From Cloacibacterium caeni_C (GTDB lineage: Bacteria > Bacteroidota > Bacteroidia > Flavobacteriales > Weeksellaceae): DNA of 21,462 bases. The notes under the pieces were generated by a model, which had not been told where the DNA came from, did no database searches, and saw only the letters and a list, made by a program, of their open reading frames with translations. Both the position numbers and the translations under genes were made by a program. The stretch is from the NCBI GenBank assembly GCA_002422665.1, contig DITA01000015.1:1-21462 (forward strand), written 5' to 3'. This document shows positions 13,074 through 21,367 of the stretch, piece after piece. Within the stretch, counting starts at the first letter, position 1, and each line of letters opens with the position of its first letter.

Positions 13074-13835
13074 ATGAAAATCATTACTTCTCCAGCAAAA
13101 CTGATGAATGTAGAAAATTCTACAGAATTTTTGAAATCTACCACTCCAAAATTCATAGAAGAAGCGAATTTAATACATTCTTATCTCAAAGAAAAAAGTC
13201 CACAATATTTATCAGAATTAATGGAAATATCTGCAAAATTAGCAGATGAAAACTGGCACAGAAACCAAGTTTGGAAACCAAAACCAACTGCCAAAGAATC
13301 TGCTCCTGCCCTTTTTGCTTTTACGGGAGAAGTTTACAGAGGTCTTGACGCGAAAACTTTAAGTAAAGACGCTGTGGATTATCTTCAAAAAAATCATAGA
13401 ATACTTTCTGGTTTATACGGATTATTAAAACCTTCAGATAAAGTAATGCTTTACCGTTTAGAAATGGGTAGAAATTTTGAATTTGAGCGTTATAAAAATC
13501 TGTACGAATTTTGGAGTGAAAAAATCACAGAACAAATCAATTCAGAACTTAAAAAAAATGAATTATTGCTCAATCTAGCAAGTAATGAATACGGGAAAGT
13601 CATCAACAGAAAAAAACTCAACAATCCTGTTGTAGATTTTGAATTTTACCAAACTCAACCGAACGGAAAACTGAAAACCATCGTAGTTTACACCAAACAT
13701 GCGAGAGGTTTAGTCGCTAGATTTTGCGCTGAAACCAATGCTAAAACATTGAATGACTTAAAAGCATTCAACTACGAAAATTACTTGATTAACGAAGAAT
13801 TATCAACAGACCAAAAATTGGTTTTTGTAAGGTAA
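13074..13835 (+). CDS. yaaA: YaaA family peroxide stress protein (UPF0246)
   Basis: A 253-aa protein, the family's usual length. It starts MKIITSPAKLMN and contains characteristic blocks: PALFAFTGEVYRGLDAKTLS, ILSGLYGLLKPSDKVMLYRLEMG, LLNLASNEYGKVI and VVYTKHARGLVARFCAE. In E. coli YaaA is induced by OxyR and lowers free intracellular iron during peroxide stress, and the fold is reported to bind DNA. No catalytic chemistry can be assigned from sequence. It has its own -7 box upstream, with the ferritin-like gene next (100-bp gap). The proximity of two genes linked to iron and oxidative stress may be meaningful. Confidence 0.93.
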   Translation: MKIITSPAKLMNVENSTEFLKSTTPKFIEEANLIHSYLKEKSPQYLSELMEISAKLADENWHRNQVWKPKPTAKESAPALFAFTGEVYRGLDAKTLSKDAVDYLQKNHRILSGLYGLLKPSDKVMLYRLEMGRNFEFERYKNLYEFWSEKITEQINSELKKNELLLNLASNEYGKVINRKKLNNPVVDFEFYQTQPNGKLKTIVVYTKHARGLVARFCAETNAKTLNDLKAFNYENYLINEELSTDQKLVFVR

Positions 13836-13935
13836 TTTTATAATGATTTTCAAATAAAATATAAGAAAAAGTCTTTTGGAAAGATAGAAATTTGCCATAT
13901 CACAATCACAAATTATTAATTAAAAAAAGATAAGT

Positions 13936-14526
13936 ATGGCAACTCTTACAAAAACAAAAAAGACGACAACTAAAACTTCAACTCCTAAAACTACTGCAGT
14001 AAAAACTGTAAAAGCAGAAAAAGTTCCTGCTAAAAAAGACGCTGCAAAAGATTTAGCAGATTTATTTGAAGATGGACTAAAAGACTTGTATTGGGCTGAA
14101 AAAAATCTCCTAAAAAACATGCCGAAAATGCATAAAAATGCAAGTTCTGCAGAACTCAAAAAGTCTTTAGAAGACCACATGAAAGAAACAGAAAATCAAA
14201 TTAAAAGAATTGAAGACTGTTTCAAAGAATTAGGAAAAAAACCACAAGCTGCTGTTTGCGATGCTATGAAAGGCTTATTAGAAGAAGGAAAAGGTATAAT
14301 GGAAGAAACAGAAATGGGTGCAGTACGTGATGCAGGAATCATTGCTGCAGCTCAAAAAATGGAACATTACGAAATTGCTTCTTACGGTACACTCGCAGCT
14401 TTTGCAAAGGTATTAGGATACAAACAAAGTTTAAAATTATTATTAGCCACTTTAGAAGAAGAGAAAAAATGTGACGAACTTTTAACTCAAATTGCAGACA
14501 CCAATCTGAATACTAAAGCAAAATAA
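13936..14526 (+). CDS. Ferritin-like DUF892 (YciF/YciE type) protein with basic N-terminal tail
   Basis: A 196-aa protein. Residues about 1-36 form a Lys/Thr/Ala-rich tail (KTKKTTTKTSTPKTT, then KAEKVPAKKDAAK). From about 36 a four-helix ferritin-like domain follows. Metal-ligand style residues are spaced as expected: Glu in DLYWAEKNLL, the Glu-His-Glu set in LEDHMKETENQ, E-x-x-x-E in GIMEETEMG, EH in KMEHYEIASYG and Glu in LLLATLEEEKK. DUF892 proteins are stress-induced and have a diiron-type fold whose activity is unproven. The tail resembles histone-like or Dps N-termini and may bind DNA or polyanions. An intrinsic terminator follows directly, so it is a single-gene unit with yaaA upstream. 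Confidence 0.9.
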   Translation: MATLTKTKKTTTKTSTPKTTAVKTVKAEKVPAKKDAAKDLADLFEDGLKDLYWAEKNLLKNMPKMHKNASSAELKKSLEDHMKETENQIKRIEDCFKELGKKPQAAVCDAMKGLLEEGKGIMEETEMGAVRDAGIIAAAQKMEHYEIASYGTLAAFAKVLGYKQSLKLLLATLEEEKKCDELLTQIADTNLNTKAK

Positions 14527-14546
14527 TTTATACTTTTACTTCACAT

Positions 14547-14574
14547 AAAAACCGATTTAATATCGGTTTTTTTT
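14547..14574 (+). terminator. Intrinsic terminator after the DUF892 gene
   Basis: The stem ACCGAT (14551-14556) / ATCGGT (14562-14567), extended by A-T pairs, is followed by a run of T to 14574. It lies 20 bases beyond the stop and separates this gene from the repair operon. Confidence 0.85.
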
Positions 14575-14587
14575 AACTTTAAAAATC

Positions 14588-15625
14588 GTGAAACTTATAG
14601 AATTTCGCAAAGAAGGCATTTATTGTAAGAAAGGAGATTTCTACATAGACCCTTGGTTTCCTGTAAAGAAAGCCGTCATTACGCATGCTCACGCAGACCA
14701 TGCAAGATGGGGAATGCAAGAATATCTTTGTACTCACGAGACAAAACCCATCCTAAAATCTAGAATTTCCGAAGACATTTCGGTTCAAAGCTTAGCTTAC
14801 GGTGAAACACTAGAAATAAACGGTGTAAAATTAAGTTTTCATCCTGCTGGTCATATTGTTGGTTCTGCACAAGTCTGTTTAGAATACAAAGGTTTTGTGA
14901 CGGTAATTTCTGGAGATTATAAAATTCAAGATGATGGAATTTCTACACCTTTTGAAGTTTTAAAATGCAATGAATTCGTTACTGAATCTACTTTTGGTTT
15001 GCCAATTTATCAGTGGAAATCGGTAGAAAAAATCAACCAAGAAATTCAAAATTGGGTGATAGAAAACCAAAAAATGAACAAAACATCTGTATTTTTTGGA
15101 TATTCTTTAGGCAAAGCACAACGCTTAATGAAAGCTTTAGATGGAATCGCAACTCTTCATGTACATTCCTCTATTCATCGATTGAATGAGGCTATTTCTT
15201 CGACTGGATTGATTTTACCAGAAACTCAACTTTTAAAAATTGATGATAAAAAAGCATTAGAAAATCAAATCGTCATCGTTCCGCCAGCTTTATTGGGAAC
15301 GAATATGATTAAAAAAATTCCAAATGCTGCCACCGCAATTTGTTCAGGTTGGATGCAAGTGAGAGGAAGAAGACGCTGGAAATCTGCAGATGCAAGTTTT
15401 GCGATTTCGGATCATGCCGATTGGAACGGATTATTACAAACGGTAAAATCTACAGAAGCCGAAAAAGTATATGTAACCCATGGTTCTACCGAAATCTTCT
15501 CAAAATATTTAAATGAAATCGGAATTGCTGCCGAAGTGGTGAAAACCAAATTTGGCGAAGAAGAAGGAGACGATGATAATATAGAAACCGGAAATCAAGA
15601 AGAAAAATCTAATTTAGAATTGTAA
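14588..15625 (+). CDS. Ligase-associated DNA exonuclease (metallo-beta-lactamase fold)
   Basis: A 345-aa protein with a GTG start at 14588 (product begins MKLIEFRKEGIY), 14 bases after the terminator. Motifs of the MBL/beta-CASP-like nuclease are the zinc-binding THAHADHAR (HxHxDH at 33-38), FHPAGHIVGSAQV, VISGDYKIQDDG, a TESTFGLP segment and a late ISDHADWNG. Proteins of this group are encoded beside an ATP-dependent ligase, an Lhr-type helicase and PdeM, and the four are thought to act together in DNA repair. The C-terminus (from about 327) is an acidic, low-complexity tail. It is separated from the ligase gene by 3 bases, so the two are co-transcribed. Confidence 0.9.
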   Translation: MKLIEFRKEGIYCKKGDFYIDPWFPVKKAVITHAHADHARWGMQEYLCTHETKPILKSRISEDISVQSLAYGETLEINGVKLSFHPAGHIVGSAQVCLEYKGFVTVISGDYKIQDDGISTPFEVLKCNEFVTESTFGLPIYQWKSVEKINQEIQNWVIENQKMNKTSVFFGYSLGKAQRLMKALDGIATLHVHSSIHRLNEAISSTGLILPETQLLKIDDKKALENQIVIVPPALLGTNMIKKIPNAATAICSGWMQVRGRRRWKSADASFAISDHADWNGLLQTVKSTEAEKVYVTHGSTEIFSKYLNEIGIAAEVVKTKFGEEEGDDDNIETGNQEEKSNLEL

Positions 15626-15628
15626 ACC

Positions 15629-17002
15629 ATGAAGCAATTTTCACAATTATTTTCTACGTTAGAAACGTCTAATAAGACCAACGACAAAATATCGGCGTTG
15701 GTACATTACTTTTCTACCGCAACAGAAGAAGACAAATTGTGGCTGATTGCACTATTCACAGGAAAACGACCAAAAAGACCAGTTAAAACCAATTTTCTAA
15801 AACTTTGGGCAATGGAAATTTCTGGAATTCCAGAATGGCTTTTTTTAGAAAGTTATGCTTCTGTAGGCGATTTAGGCGAAACCATCGCACTTTTATTGCC
15901 ACCTTCTGAAAATTCTATTGACCAATCACTTTCCGTTTGGATGAAAGAAATTATCGCGTTACATGATAAAACCGATGAAGAAAAAAAAGAATTCGTCACA
16001 AATGCCTGGAAAAACCTTGATACGCAAGAACGATTAATTTTCAACAAATTAATTGGCGGAANNNNNNNNNNNNNNNNNNNNNNNNNNNNNNNNNNNNNNN
16101 NNNNNNNNNNNNNNNNNNNNNNNNNNNNNNNNNNNNNNNNNNNNNNNNNNNNNNNNNNNNNNNNNNNNNNNNNNNNNNNNNNNNNNNNNNNNNNNNNNNN
16201 NNNNNTCTCTGGAAACTTCGTTTTAGATGGAGAAATTTTAGCCATTAAAGAAGGGCAAGTTCTCAATTTTAATGACTTGCAAAAACGTCTGAATCGAAAA
16301 AATGTTTCTAAAAAAATGATGGAAGAAATTCCAGTAGGTTTGTACGTTTATGATTTATTAGAAATTGATTTTGAAGATTTACGGAATGAAAAGTTAGAAT
16401 TTAGAAGACAAAAATTAGAAAATCTCATTCAAAATGCTGAAAATTTCAAATCTCAAATTTCAAATCTCAGATTGTCAGAAATTATCGATTTTAATAATTG
16501 GGAAGAACTTCATGAAATTCGTGAAAAATCTAGAGAAATCAACTCAGAAGGATTAATGCTGAAAAGTAAAAATTCTATTTATCATGCGGGAAGAAAAAAA
16601 GGCGATTGGTGGAAATGGAAAGTTGCTCCACTCACGATTGATGCGGTTCTCATTTACGCACAAAAAGGCTCTGGAAGAAGGAGCGCTTATTATACAGATT
16701 ACACTTTTGCGATAAAAGACGGCGAAAAACTCGTTACTATTGCCAAAGCTTATTCTGGTTTAACAGATAAAGAAATTATGGAAATCAATAAATTTATCCG
16801 CAATAATTCTTTAGAAAAATTCGGACCAGTGAGAACCGTAAAACCCGAATTGGTTTTCGAAATTGCTTTTGAAGGAATTGGTTATAGCAGTCGACACAAA
16901 TCTGGTGTTGCAGTGCGTTTTCCAAGAATTTTAAGATGGCGAAAAGACAAAACAGCAGACGAAATTGACACCATAGAAACCGTGAAAAGTTTAATTAATT
17001 GA
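15629..17002 (+). CDS. ATP-dependent DNA ligase, interrupted by an assembly gap
   Basis: The N-terminal ligase region (about 1-143) ends in ERLIFNKLIGG. Then 48 undetermined codons (16062-16205 are N) are followed by LDGEILAIKEGQV, the motif that follows the nucleotidyl-lysine site, and by EGLMLKSKNSIYHAGRKKGDWWKWK with the family's motif IV-V lysines. The C-terminal OB-fold part ends near the stop. The adenylated lysine (KxDG) falls in the gap and cannot be seen. The modelled length of 457 aa is shorter than the roughly 530 aa I expect for this family, so the gap is probably under-sized. It also contains an odd low-complexity segment (about 270-280, FKSQISNL) encoded by a repetitive stretch at 16444-16476. 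It is the second gene of the repair operon. Confidence 0.88.
   Translation: MKQFSQLFSTLETSNKTNDKISALVHYFSTATEEDKLWLIALFTGKRPKRPVKTNFLKLWAMEISGIPEWLFLESYASVGDLGETIALLLPPSENSIDQSLSVWMKEIIALHDKTDEEKKEFVTNAWKNLDTQERLIFNKLIGGXXXXXXXXXXXXXXXXXXXXXXXXXXXXXXXXXXXXXXXXXXXXXXXXXSGNFVLDGEILAIKEGQVLNFNDLQKRLNRKNVSKKMMEEIPVGLYVYDLLEIDFEDLRNEKLEFRRQKLENLIQNAENFKSQISNLRLSEIIDFNNWEELHEIREKSREINSEGLMLKSKNSIYHAGRKKGDWWKWKVAPLTIDAVLIYAQKGSGRRSAYYTDYTFAIKDGEKLVTIAKAYSGLTDKEIMEINKFIRNNSLEKFGPVRTVKPELVFEIAFEGIGYSSRHKSGVAVRFPRILRWRKDKTADEIDTIETVKSLIN
16062..16205. other. Assembly gap (144 N) inside the DNA ligase gene
   Basis: 144 undetermined bases. The length is a multiple of three, so the reading frame is preserved, but the true size is unknown. 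The missing part should include the catalytic KxDG motif. Confidence 0.99.
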
Positions 17003-17069
17003 AAGTTAAAAATTGAGAATTGAAAATTATTAATAATGCCAAATCTGTAAAATCTGTGAGAAATATTTT

Positions 17070-19532
17070 ATGAAAATCCAAAAAACCCAAGGTTACCAAA
17101 TCATTCAAAATTGGATGAACGAAAAAGGTCAAAAACCGTTTTCTTTTCAAGAGGAAACTTGGGATTTGTATGCTCAAAATTTCTCAGGATTGGTTGTAGC
17201 TCCCACTGGTTTTGGAAAAACATTCTCGGTGTTTTTAGCTGTTATCCATAATTTCCTCAATCATCCAGAAAATTTCAAAAAAGGGCTGCAATTGCTTTGG
17301 GTAACTCCACTTCGTTCGCTTTCCAAAGATATTGCGAAAGCCATGCAAACGGCTATAAATGAAATTGGATTGGATTGGACAGTTGGCGTGAGAAACGGCG
17401 ACATTTCTGCATCAGAAAAGCAAAAACAGACCAAAAACATGCCTGAAATTTTGGTGATAACTCCAGAAAGTTTGCATTTGCTTCTCGCTCAAAAATCTAA
17501 AACCAAATTTTTTGAAAATCTACAATGTGTTGCCGTTGATGAATGGCACGAATTGCTTTCTTCAAAACGAGGTGTGATGGTAGAATTGGCACTTTCGCAT
17601 TTACGGAGCATTTCTAAAAATTTGAAAATTTGGGGATTAACTGCTACCATCGGAAATTTAGAAGAAGCGTTAGACGTTTTAGTTCCTTATGAAACTCCAA
17701 AAAAAATAGTTCTCGCAAAAGAAAAAAAGAAAATAGAAATCCTTTCCGTTTTGCCAGATGAATTAGAACTTTTGCCTTGGGCTGGACACATGGGAAGCAA
17801 AATGACAGAAAAAATTCTTCCGATTATCGACCAAAGCAAGACTACTCTCATTTTTACCAACACCAGAAATCAAGCGGAAAATTGGTATCAAAATTTATTG
17901 GCAGCCAACCCAGATTTGGCAGGTAAAATCGCGATTCATCACAGTTCGATAGATTTTGAACTCAGAAATTGGATTGAAGATAATTTAGCTTCGGGTTATT
18001 TAAAAGCGGTAGTTTCTACTTCTTCTTTGGATTTAGGCGTAGATTTCAAACCTGTGGATACCGTGATTCAAATCGGTTCTAGTAAAGGTGTTGCAAGATT
18101 TTTACAAAGAGCTGGAAGAAGCGGACATTCTCCTTTTGAAACTTCTAAAATTTATTTCGTTCCTACCCATTCTTTGGAATTGATAGAAGTGGCAGCGTTG
18201 AAAGAAGCGCATAAACAGAATCAAATCGAGAAAAGAGAGCCAGTTGTTTTAGCCTTTGATGTTTTGGTGCAATTTCTCGTGACTTTGGCAGTTGGTGAAG
18301 GTTTTAGAGAAGAAGAAATCAAAAAACAAGTCAAAGAAACCTTTTGTTTTCGAGAAATGACCGATGAAGAATGGAAATGGATTTTGCAGTTCATCACTGT
18401 TGGTGGAAAATCCCTAAAAAGTTATGAAGAATTCCAAAAAGTAGTCATAGAAGACGGAATTTATAAAGTCAAAAGCAGAAGAATTGCGATGCTTCATCGG
18501 ATGAATTTAGGCGCGATTGTAAGCGATGTGATGATGAAAGTGAAATTTTTCGGTGGTGGTTACATTGGCATGATTGAAGAGTTTTTTATTTCCCGTTTGA
18601 ACAAAGGAGATGCTTTTATTTTAGCAGGAAGAGTTTTAGAAATTGTGAATATCAAAGAACAGGAAGTTCAGGTAAAATTAAGCTCAAAAAAACGCGGAAT
18701 TGCGGCAAGTTACGCAGGTGGAAGATTGCCCATGACTTCCTATTTGTCTCATTTTTTACGAGAAAAATTGGATGAATCTCTTTCCCCAAATCCTAAAGAA
18801 AAAGAACTAAAATTTCTACAGCCCTTGCTTCTAGACCAAGAAGGCGTTTCGCACATTCCGAAATCTGATGAATTTTTGGTAGAACTCATCGAAAACAAAT
18901 ACGGAAATCACCTTTTTATGTATCCATTTGAAGGAAGATTAGTTCACGAAGTGATGTCTGCTTTAGTAGCATACAGAATTTCTAAAATTTTCCCAATTTC
19001 TTTTACCATGGCGATGAATGATTACGGTTTTGAACTGAGTAGCGACCAACCGATTCCTTTAGAAAAAAAGCATTTGCAACAAATATTGAGCAAAGAAAAT
19101 CTCATTCAAGATGTAATGGCAAGTATCAATGCTGCGGAAATGGCCAAAAGAAAATTTCGAGATATTTCGGTGATTTCTGGCTTGGTTTTACAAAATTATT
19201 ACGGCAACAAAAAGAAATTTAAAAGCATTCAATCTTCGTCAAACCTTATTTTTAAAGTGTTGGAAGATTACGAACCAGACAATTTACTTTTGAGACAAGC
19301 TTACACCGAAGTTTTTAACAATCAGTTAGAAGAAGTACGACTAAGAGAAGCTTTTGAGAGAATTTCGGCTTCTAAAATTGTATTCGAAAAAACCACACAA
19401 TTTACACCGCTGAGTTTCCCTATAAAAGTAGACAGCCTTCGTCAATCGCTTTCTAGTGAAGATTTATTAACCAGAATAGAAAGAATGAAAACCGCTGGAA
19501 TTCCTAAAAAAAGAAATCGTTTTTCTCGATAA
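17070..19532 (+). CDS. Ligase-associated Lhr-type DEXH-box helicase
   Basis: An 820-aa SF2 helicase of Lhr-core size. Motifs are FSFQEETWDLY (Q-motif-like, 24-34), Walker A APTGFGKT (44-51), LLWVTPLRSL (Ia), TPESL (131-135), DEWH (157-160), LTATIGN (III) and, in the second RecA domain, HHSSI, STSSLDLGVDF and FLQRAGRSGHS (VI). A winged-helix and Lhr-specific C-terminal region follows, with TMAMNDYGFELSS. The family translocates 3' to 5' on single-stranded DNA and unwinds RNA:DNA hybrids. With the neighbouring ligase, exonuclease and PdeM phosphoesterase it forms the ligase-associated DNA damage response set. The gap to the ligase is 67 bases without a terminator, and pdeM follows after 21 bases. 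Confidence 0.93.
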   Translation: MKIQKTQGYQIIQNWMNEKGQKPFSFQEETWDLYAQNFSGLVVAPTGFGKTFSVFLAVIHNFLNHPENFKKGLQLLWVTPLRSLSKDIAKAMQTAINEIGLDWTVGVRNGDISASEKQKQTKNMPEILVITPESLHLLLAQKSKTKFFENLQCVAVDEWHELLSSKRGVMVELALSHLRSISKNLKIWGLTATIGNLEEALDVLVPYETPKKIVLAKEKKKIEILSVLPDELELLPWAGHMGSKMTEKILPIIDQSKTTLIFTNTRNQAENWYQNLLAANPDLAGKIAIHHSSIDFELRNWIEDNLASGYLKAVVSTSSLDLGVDFKPVDTVIQIGSSKGVARFLQRAGRSGHSPFETSKIYFVPTHSLELIEVAALKEAHKQNQIEKREPVVLAFDVLVQFLVTLAVGEGFREEEIKKQVKETFCFREMTDEEWKWILQFITVGGKSLKSYEEFQKVVIEDGIYKVKSRRIAMLHRMNLGAIVSDVMMKVKFFGGGYIGMIEEFFISRLNKGDAFILAGRVLEIVNIKEQEVQVKLSSKKRGIAASYAGGRLPMTSYLSHFLREKLDESLSPNPKEKELKFLQPLLLDQEGVSHIPKSDEFLVELIENKYGNHLFMYPFEGRLVHEVMSALVAYRISKIFPISFTMAMNDYGFELSSDQPIPLEKKHLQQILSKENLIQDVMASINAAEMAKRKFRDISVISGLVLQNYYGNKKKFKSIQSSSNLIFKVLEDYEPDNLLLRQAYTEVFNNQLEEVRLREAFERISASKIVFEKTTQFTPLSFPIKVDSLRQSLSSEDLLTRIERMKTAGIPKKRNRFSR

Positions 19533-19541
19533 TTTTTCTCG

Positions 19542-19549
19542 TATTTTTG
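19542..19549 (+). promoter_or_regulatory. -7 box abutting the pdeM start
   Basis: TATTTTTG ends four bases before the pdeM ATG. If used, the transcript would begin at or next to the start codon, giving pdeM its own leaderless message besides operon read-through. Confidence 0.35.
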
Positions 19550-19553
19550 CAAC

Positions 19554-20192
19554 ATGATTTCTGAAATTTCTATCAATTTTGCTGGTGAACAATTGGCACT
19601 CAATCAATACCGAAGTATTTTTTGGGACAAAGAAAAATCTTTGATTTTGTCTGATTTACATTTAGGAAAAACCGCACATTTCAGAAAAAACGGCATTGCT
19701 TTACCGAATGGTGTGATTGAAAAAGATTTAGAAAATCTCCAAAAAATAATAGAACATTATGAGCCTGAAAAGATAATCATTGTTGGCGATTTGTTTCACG
19801 CAGAACTGAATTCTGAAATAGAAATCTTCAGAAAATGGTTTGAAAGTTTTAACATGATAAAATGGTTGCTCGTCAAAGGAAATCACGACAGATTTTCAGA
19901 AGAATTCGGAATGGAAGAAACTGAAATTTATGAAACCGAAAATTTCATTTTCTCTCACAAATCTTTAGACTCTATTCAAAAACCACAAATTGGTGGGCAC
20001 ATTCATCCAGGAGTTTCATTGATGGCTCAAAACAGACAAAAATTGAAATTTCCTTGCTTTTTAGTCTCGGAAAATCAAATTATTTTGCCTGCATTCTCTC
20101 AATTCACTGGATTAGATACTAATTTTGAGAAAAAGCAAAATTCCACTTTTAAAAAATATATTATTACTGCTGAAAAGTTAATTGAATGGTAA
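19554..20192 (+). CDS. pdeM: Ligase-associated DNA damage response phosphoesterase PdeM
   Basis: A 212-aa metallophosphoesterase. The calcineurin-like motifs are complete: SDLHLGK (Asp34, His36), VGDLFHAE (78-84), KGNHDRF (GNHD at 109-112), FSHKSL and GGHIHPGVSL (HIHPG at 149-153). It uses two metal ions and is known to be encoded with the Lhr-type helicase, ATP-dependent ligase and MBL-fold exonuclease. The exact DNA-end substrate in this organism is not known. It is the last gene of the four-gene set, with an intrinsic hairpin beyond it that mainly serves the converging gene. Confidence 0.92.
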   Translation: MISEISINFAGEQLALNQYRSIFWDKEKSLILSDLHLGKTAHFRKNGIALPNGVIEKDLENLQKIIEHYEPEKIIIVGDLFHAELNSEIEIFRKWFESFNMIKWLLVKGNHDRFSEEFGMEETEIYETENFIFSHKSLDSIQKPQIGGHIHPGVSLMAQNRQKLKFPCFLVSENQIILPAFSQFTGLDTNFEKKQNSTFKKYIITAEKLIEW

Positions 20193-20216
20193 AAAAGCCC
20201 GCAATAAATTGCGGAC
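20191..20216 (-). terminator. Terminator of the minus-strand FMN-binding protein gene
   Basis: The stem CCGCAA (20199-20204) / TTGCGG (20209-20214) has loop TAAA. On the minus strand it is followed by a T-run (20196-20191). It lies between two convergent genes and may weakly end pdeM too. Confidence 0.7.
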
Positions 20217-20237
20217 TTCAATATATATAGAGTGCTT

Positions 20238-20744
20238 CTAGATTGAAATTTGTCCTTCTACTCCATCACTGTTATCGGTTTTATTACCAGTAACAATCGC
20301 AGTAGCAAATGACAATAAAGAAACAAGTTTACCAGCTTTGGTATCCCAATAATAAACATCTTCTGGTGCAATTCTAAGAATAGAAACATTTGGGTCATCT
20401 TTGCCATCAAACCAAGCATTGGCAAATACACTCCATTTTTCTTCTATTGTAGATTTATCATCATAGATAAACGCTTTGCCATACACAGAAAGATATTCGC
20501 TGTCGCTATTATTCATAAAATAAAGTTGCACTCTAGGATCTCTTTCGATTTCCATATTTTTGTTGCTTTCTTTGCTCGAAATAAACCAAAGATTTCCTTC
20601 ATCATCGCATTCTTGCAAACTCATCGGTCTAGAATTGGATGGTAATTGGTCTAATTCGGTCACAAACATACACGTTCTCGCTTTTTCTGAAAGCTCTTTA
20701 AGCTTTTCTATAGCTTCTTTTTGAAATAAATTTTGGGTTGACAT
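20238..20744 (-). CDS. FMN-binding split-barrel protein (pyridoxamine 5'-phosphate oxidase family, general stress type)
   Basis: A 168-aa protein of the general-stress (GS26-like) subgroup. Features are KARTCMFVTELDQLPSNSRPMSLQECDDEGNLWFISSKESNKNM in pieces typical of the flavin-binding barrel (RPMS and LWFISSKES near 39-59), DPRVQLYFMN, YLSVYGKAFI and a C-terminal RIAPEDVYYWDTKAGKLVS segment. The subgroup binds FMN or a related cofactor, and its physiological reaction is not established. It is encoded on the minus strand with a terminator just after the stop. The upstream 42 bases to the next gene allow co-transcription with the 185-aa gene. Confidence 0.88.
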   Translation of the reverse strand: MSTQNLFQKEAIEKLKELSEKARTCMFVTELDQLPSNSRPMSLQECDDEGNLWFISSKESNKNMEIERDPRVQLYFMNNSDSEYLSVYGKAFIYDDKSTIEEKWSVFANAWFDGKDDPNVSILRIAPEDVYYWDTKAGKLVSLLSFATAIVTGNKTDNSDGVEGQISI

Positions 20745-20786
20745 AAATTTTGTGATTTGGTGATTGATATAATGTATTTGTGTTGT

Positions 20787-21344
20787 TTAATACGTTTTAA
20801 TATTTAGAATTCCATTAAACCCTAAGAAAAGATTTCTGATTTTGTGATAAAAATTCACCGTTTCTAGATTAATCATTTCGTTGGTTTCTTCTATTTCTGT
20901 AATAATTTTATTTCTCAATCTTCTAATTAAAAAAGAATTAATTGCCAAGCGTTTTTTGCTTCTATTCTTTTTTTCAATGACCAATTGAGAACTCATCATC
21001 GGATTGAGATGAAAACTAATGATTTGTTCGTCTGGAAAATTGGTTTCTTCTAAATCTCTTATTTGAAACCAATCATAGCAAGTCGTTTTCTGATTTTCAT
21101 CGGTCACGCAGATTCTAATCAGGTCGCCATTTTCTATTTTTCCCGTTTTTTCTTCTCCATGCTTGTTGCAGAGTTGAAAATGACAATGTTCCTTGTCTTT
21201 AACCAAGTTCCAATGCTCTACGTTGTAGAGATTTTGTTTTAAATTTTTAAAAATTTCTTTAGCATTGTTGTCGTTTTCAAGTAGAATTTCCGAAACAGAA
21301 CTGCTTTTGGTTACGGTAATTTGAGGATTTTTATTTTCGTTCAT
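20787..21344 (-). CDS. Unknown 185-aa protein
   Basis: A 185-aa soluble protein beginning MNENKNPQITVTKSSSVSE that I do not recognise. There is no signal peptide and no membrane segment. It has a region with four cysteines and a histidine (HCHFQLCNKHGEEKTG and RICVTDENQKTTCYDW) that could bind metal. The C-terminal part is basic and helical (KKNRSKKRLAINSFLIRRLR). It lies in the same direction as the FMN-binding protein gene downstream and the partial gene upstream (24-base gap), so the three may form one unit. Function unknown. Confidence 0.72.
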   Translation of the reverse strand: MNENKNPQITVTKSSSVSEILLENDNNAKEIFKNLKQNLYNVEHWNLVKDKEHCHFQLCNKHGEEKTGKIENGDLIRICVTDENQKTTCYDWFQIRDLEETNFPDEQIISFHLNPMMSSQLVIEKKNRSKKRLAINSFLIRRLRNKIITEIEETNEMINLETVNFYHKIRNLFLGFNGILNIKTY

Positions 21345-21367
21345 AGCAAGAGTTTTTGATAAGGTGA

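Noticed and set aside
13920..14180. A hydrophobic minus-strand open frame opposite the ferritin-like gene
   Set aside because: It is a shadow of the Lys/Ala-rich coding strand, and DUF892 motifs are clear on the plus strand.
17003..17069. A regulatory RNA or terminator between the ligase and the helicase
   Set aside because: The 67-bp gap holds only A+T-rich simple sequence and no stable hairpin.
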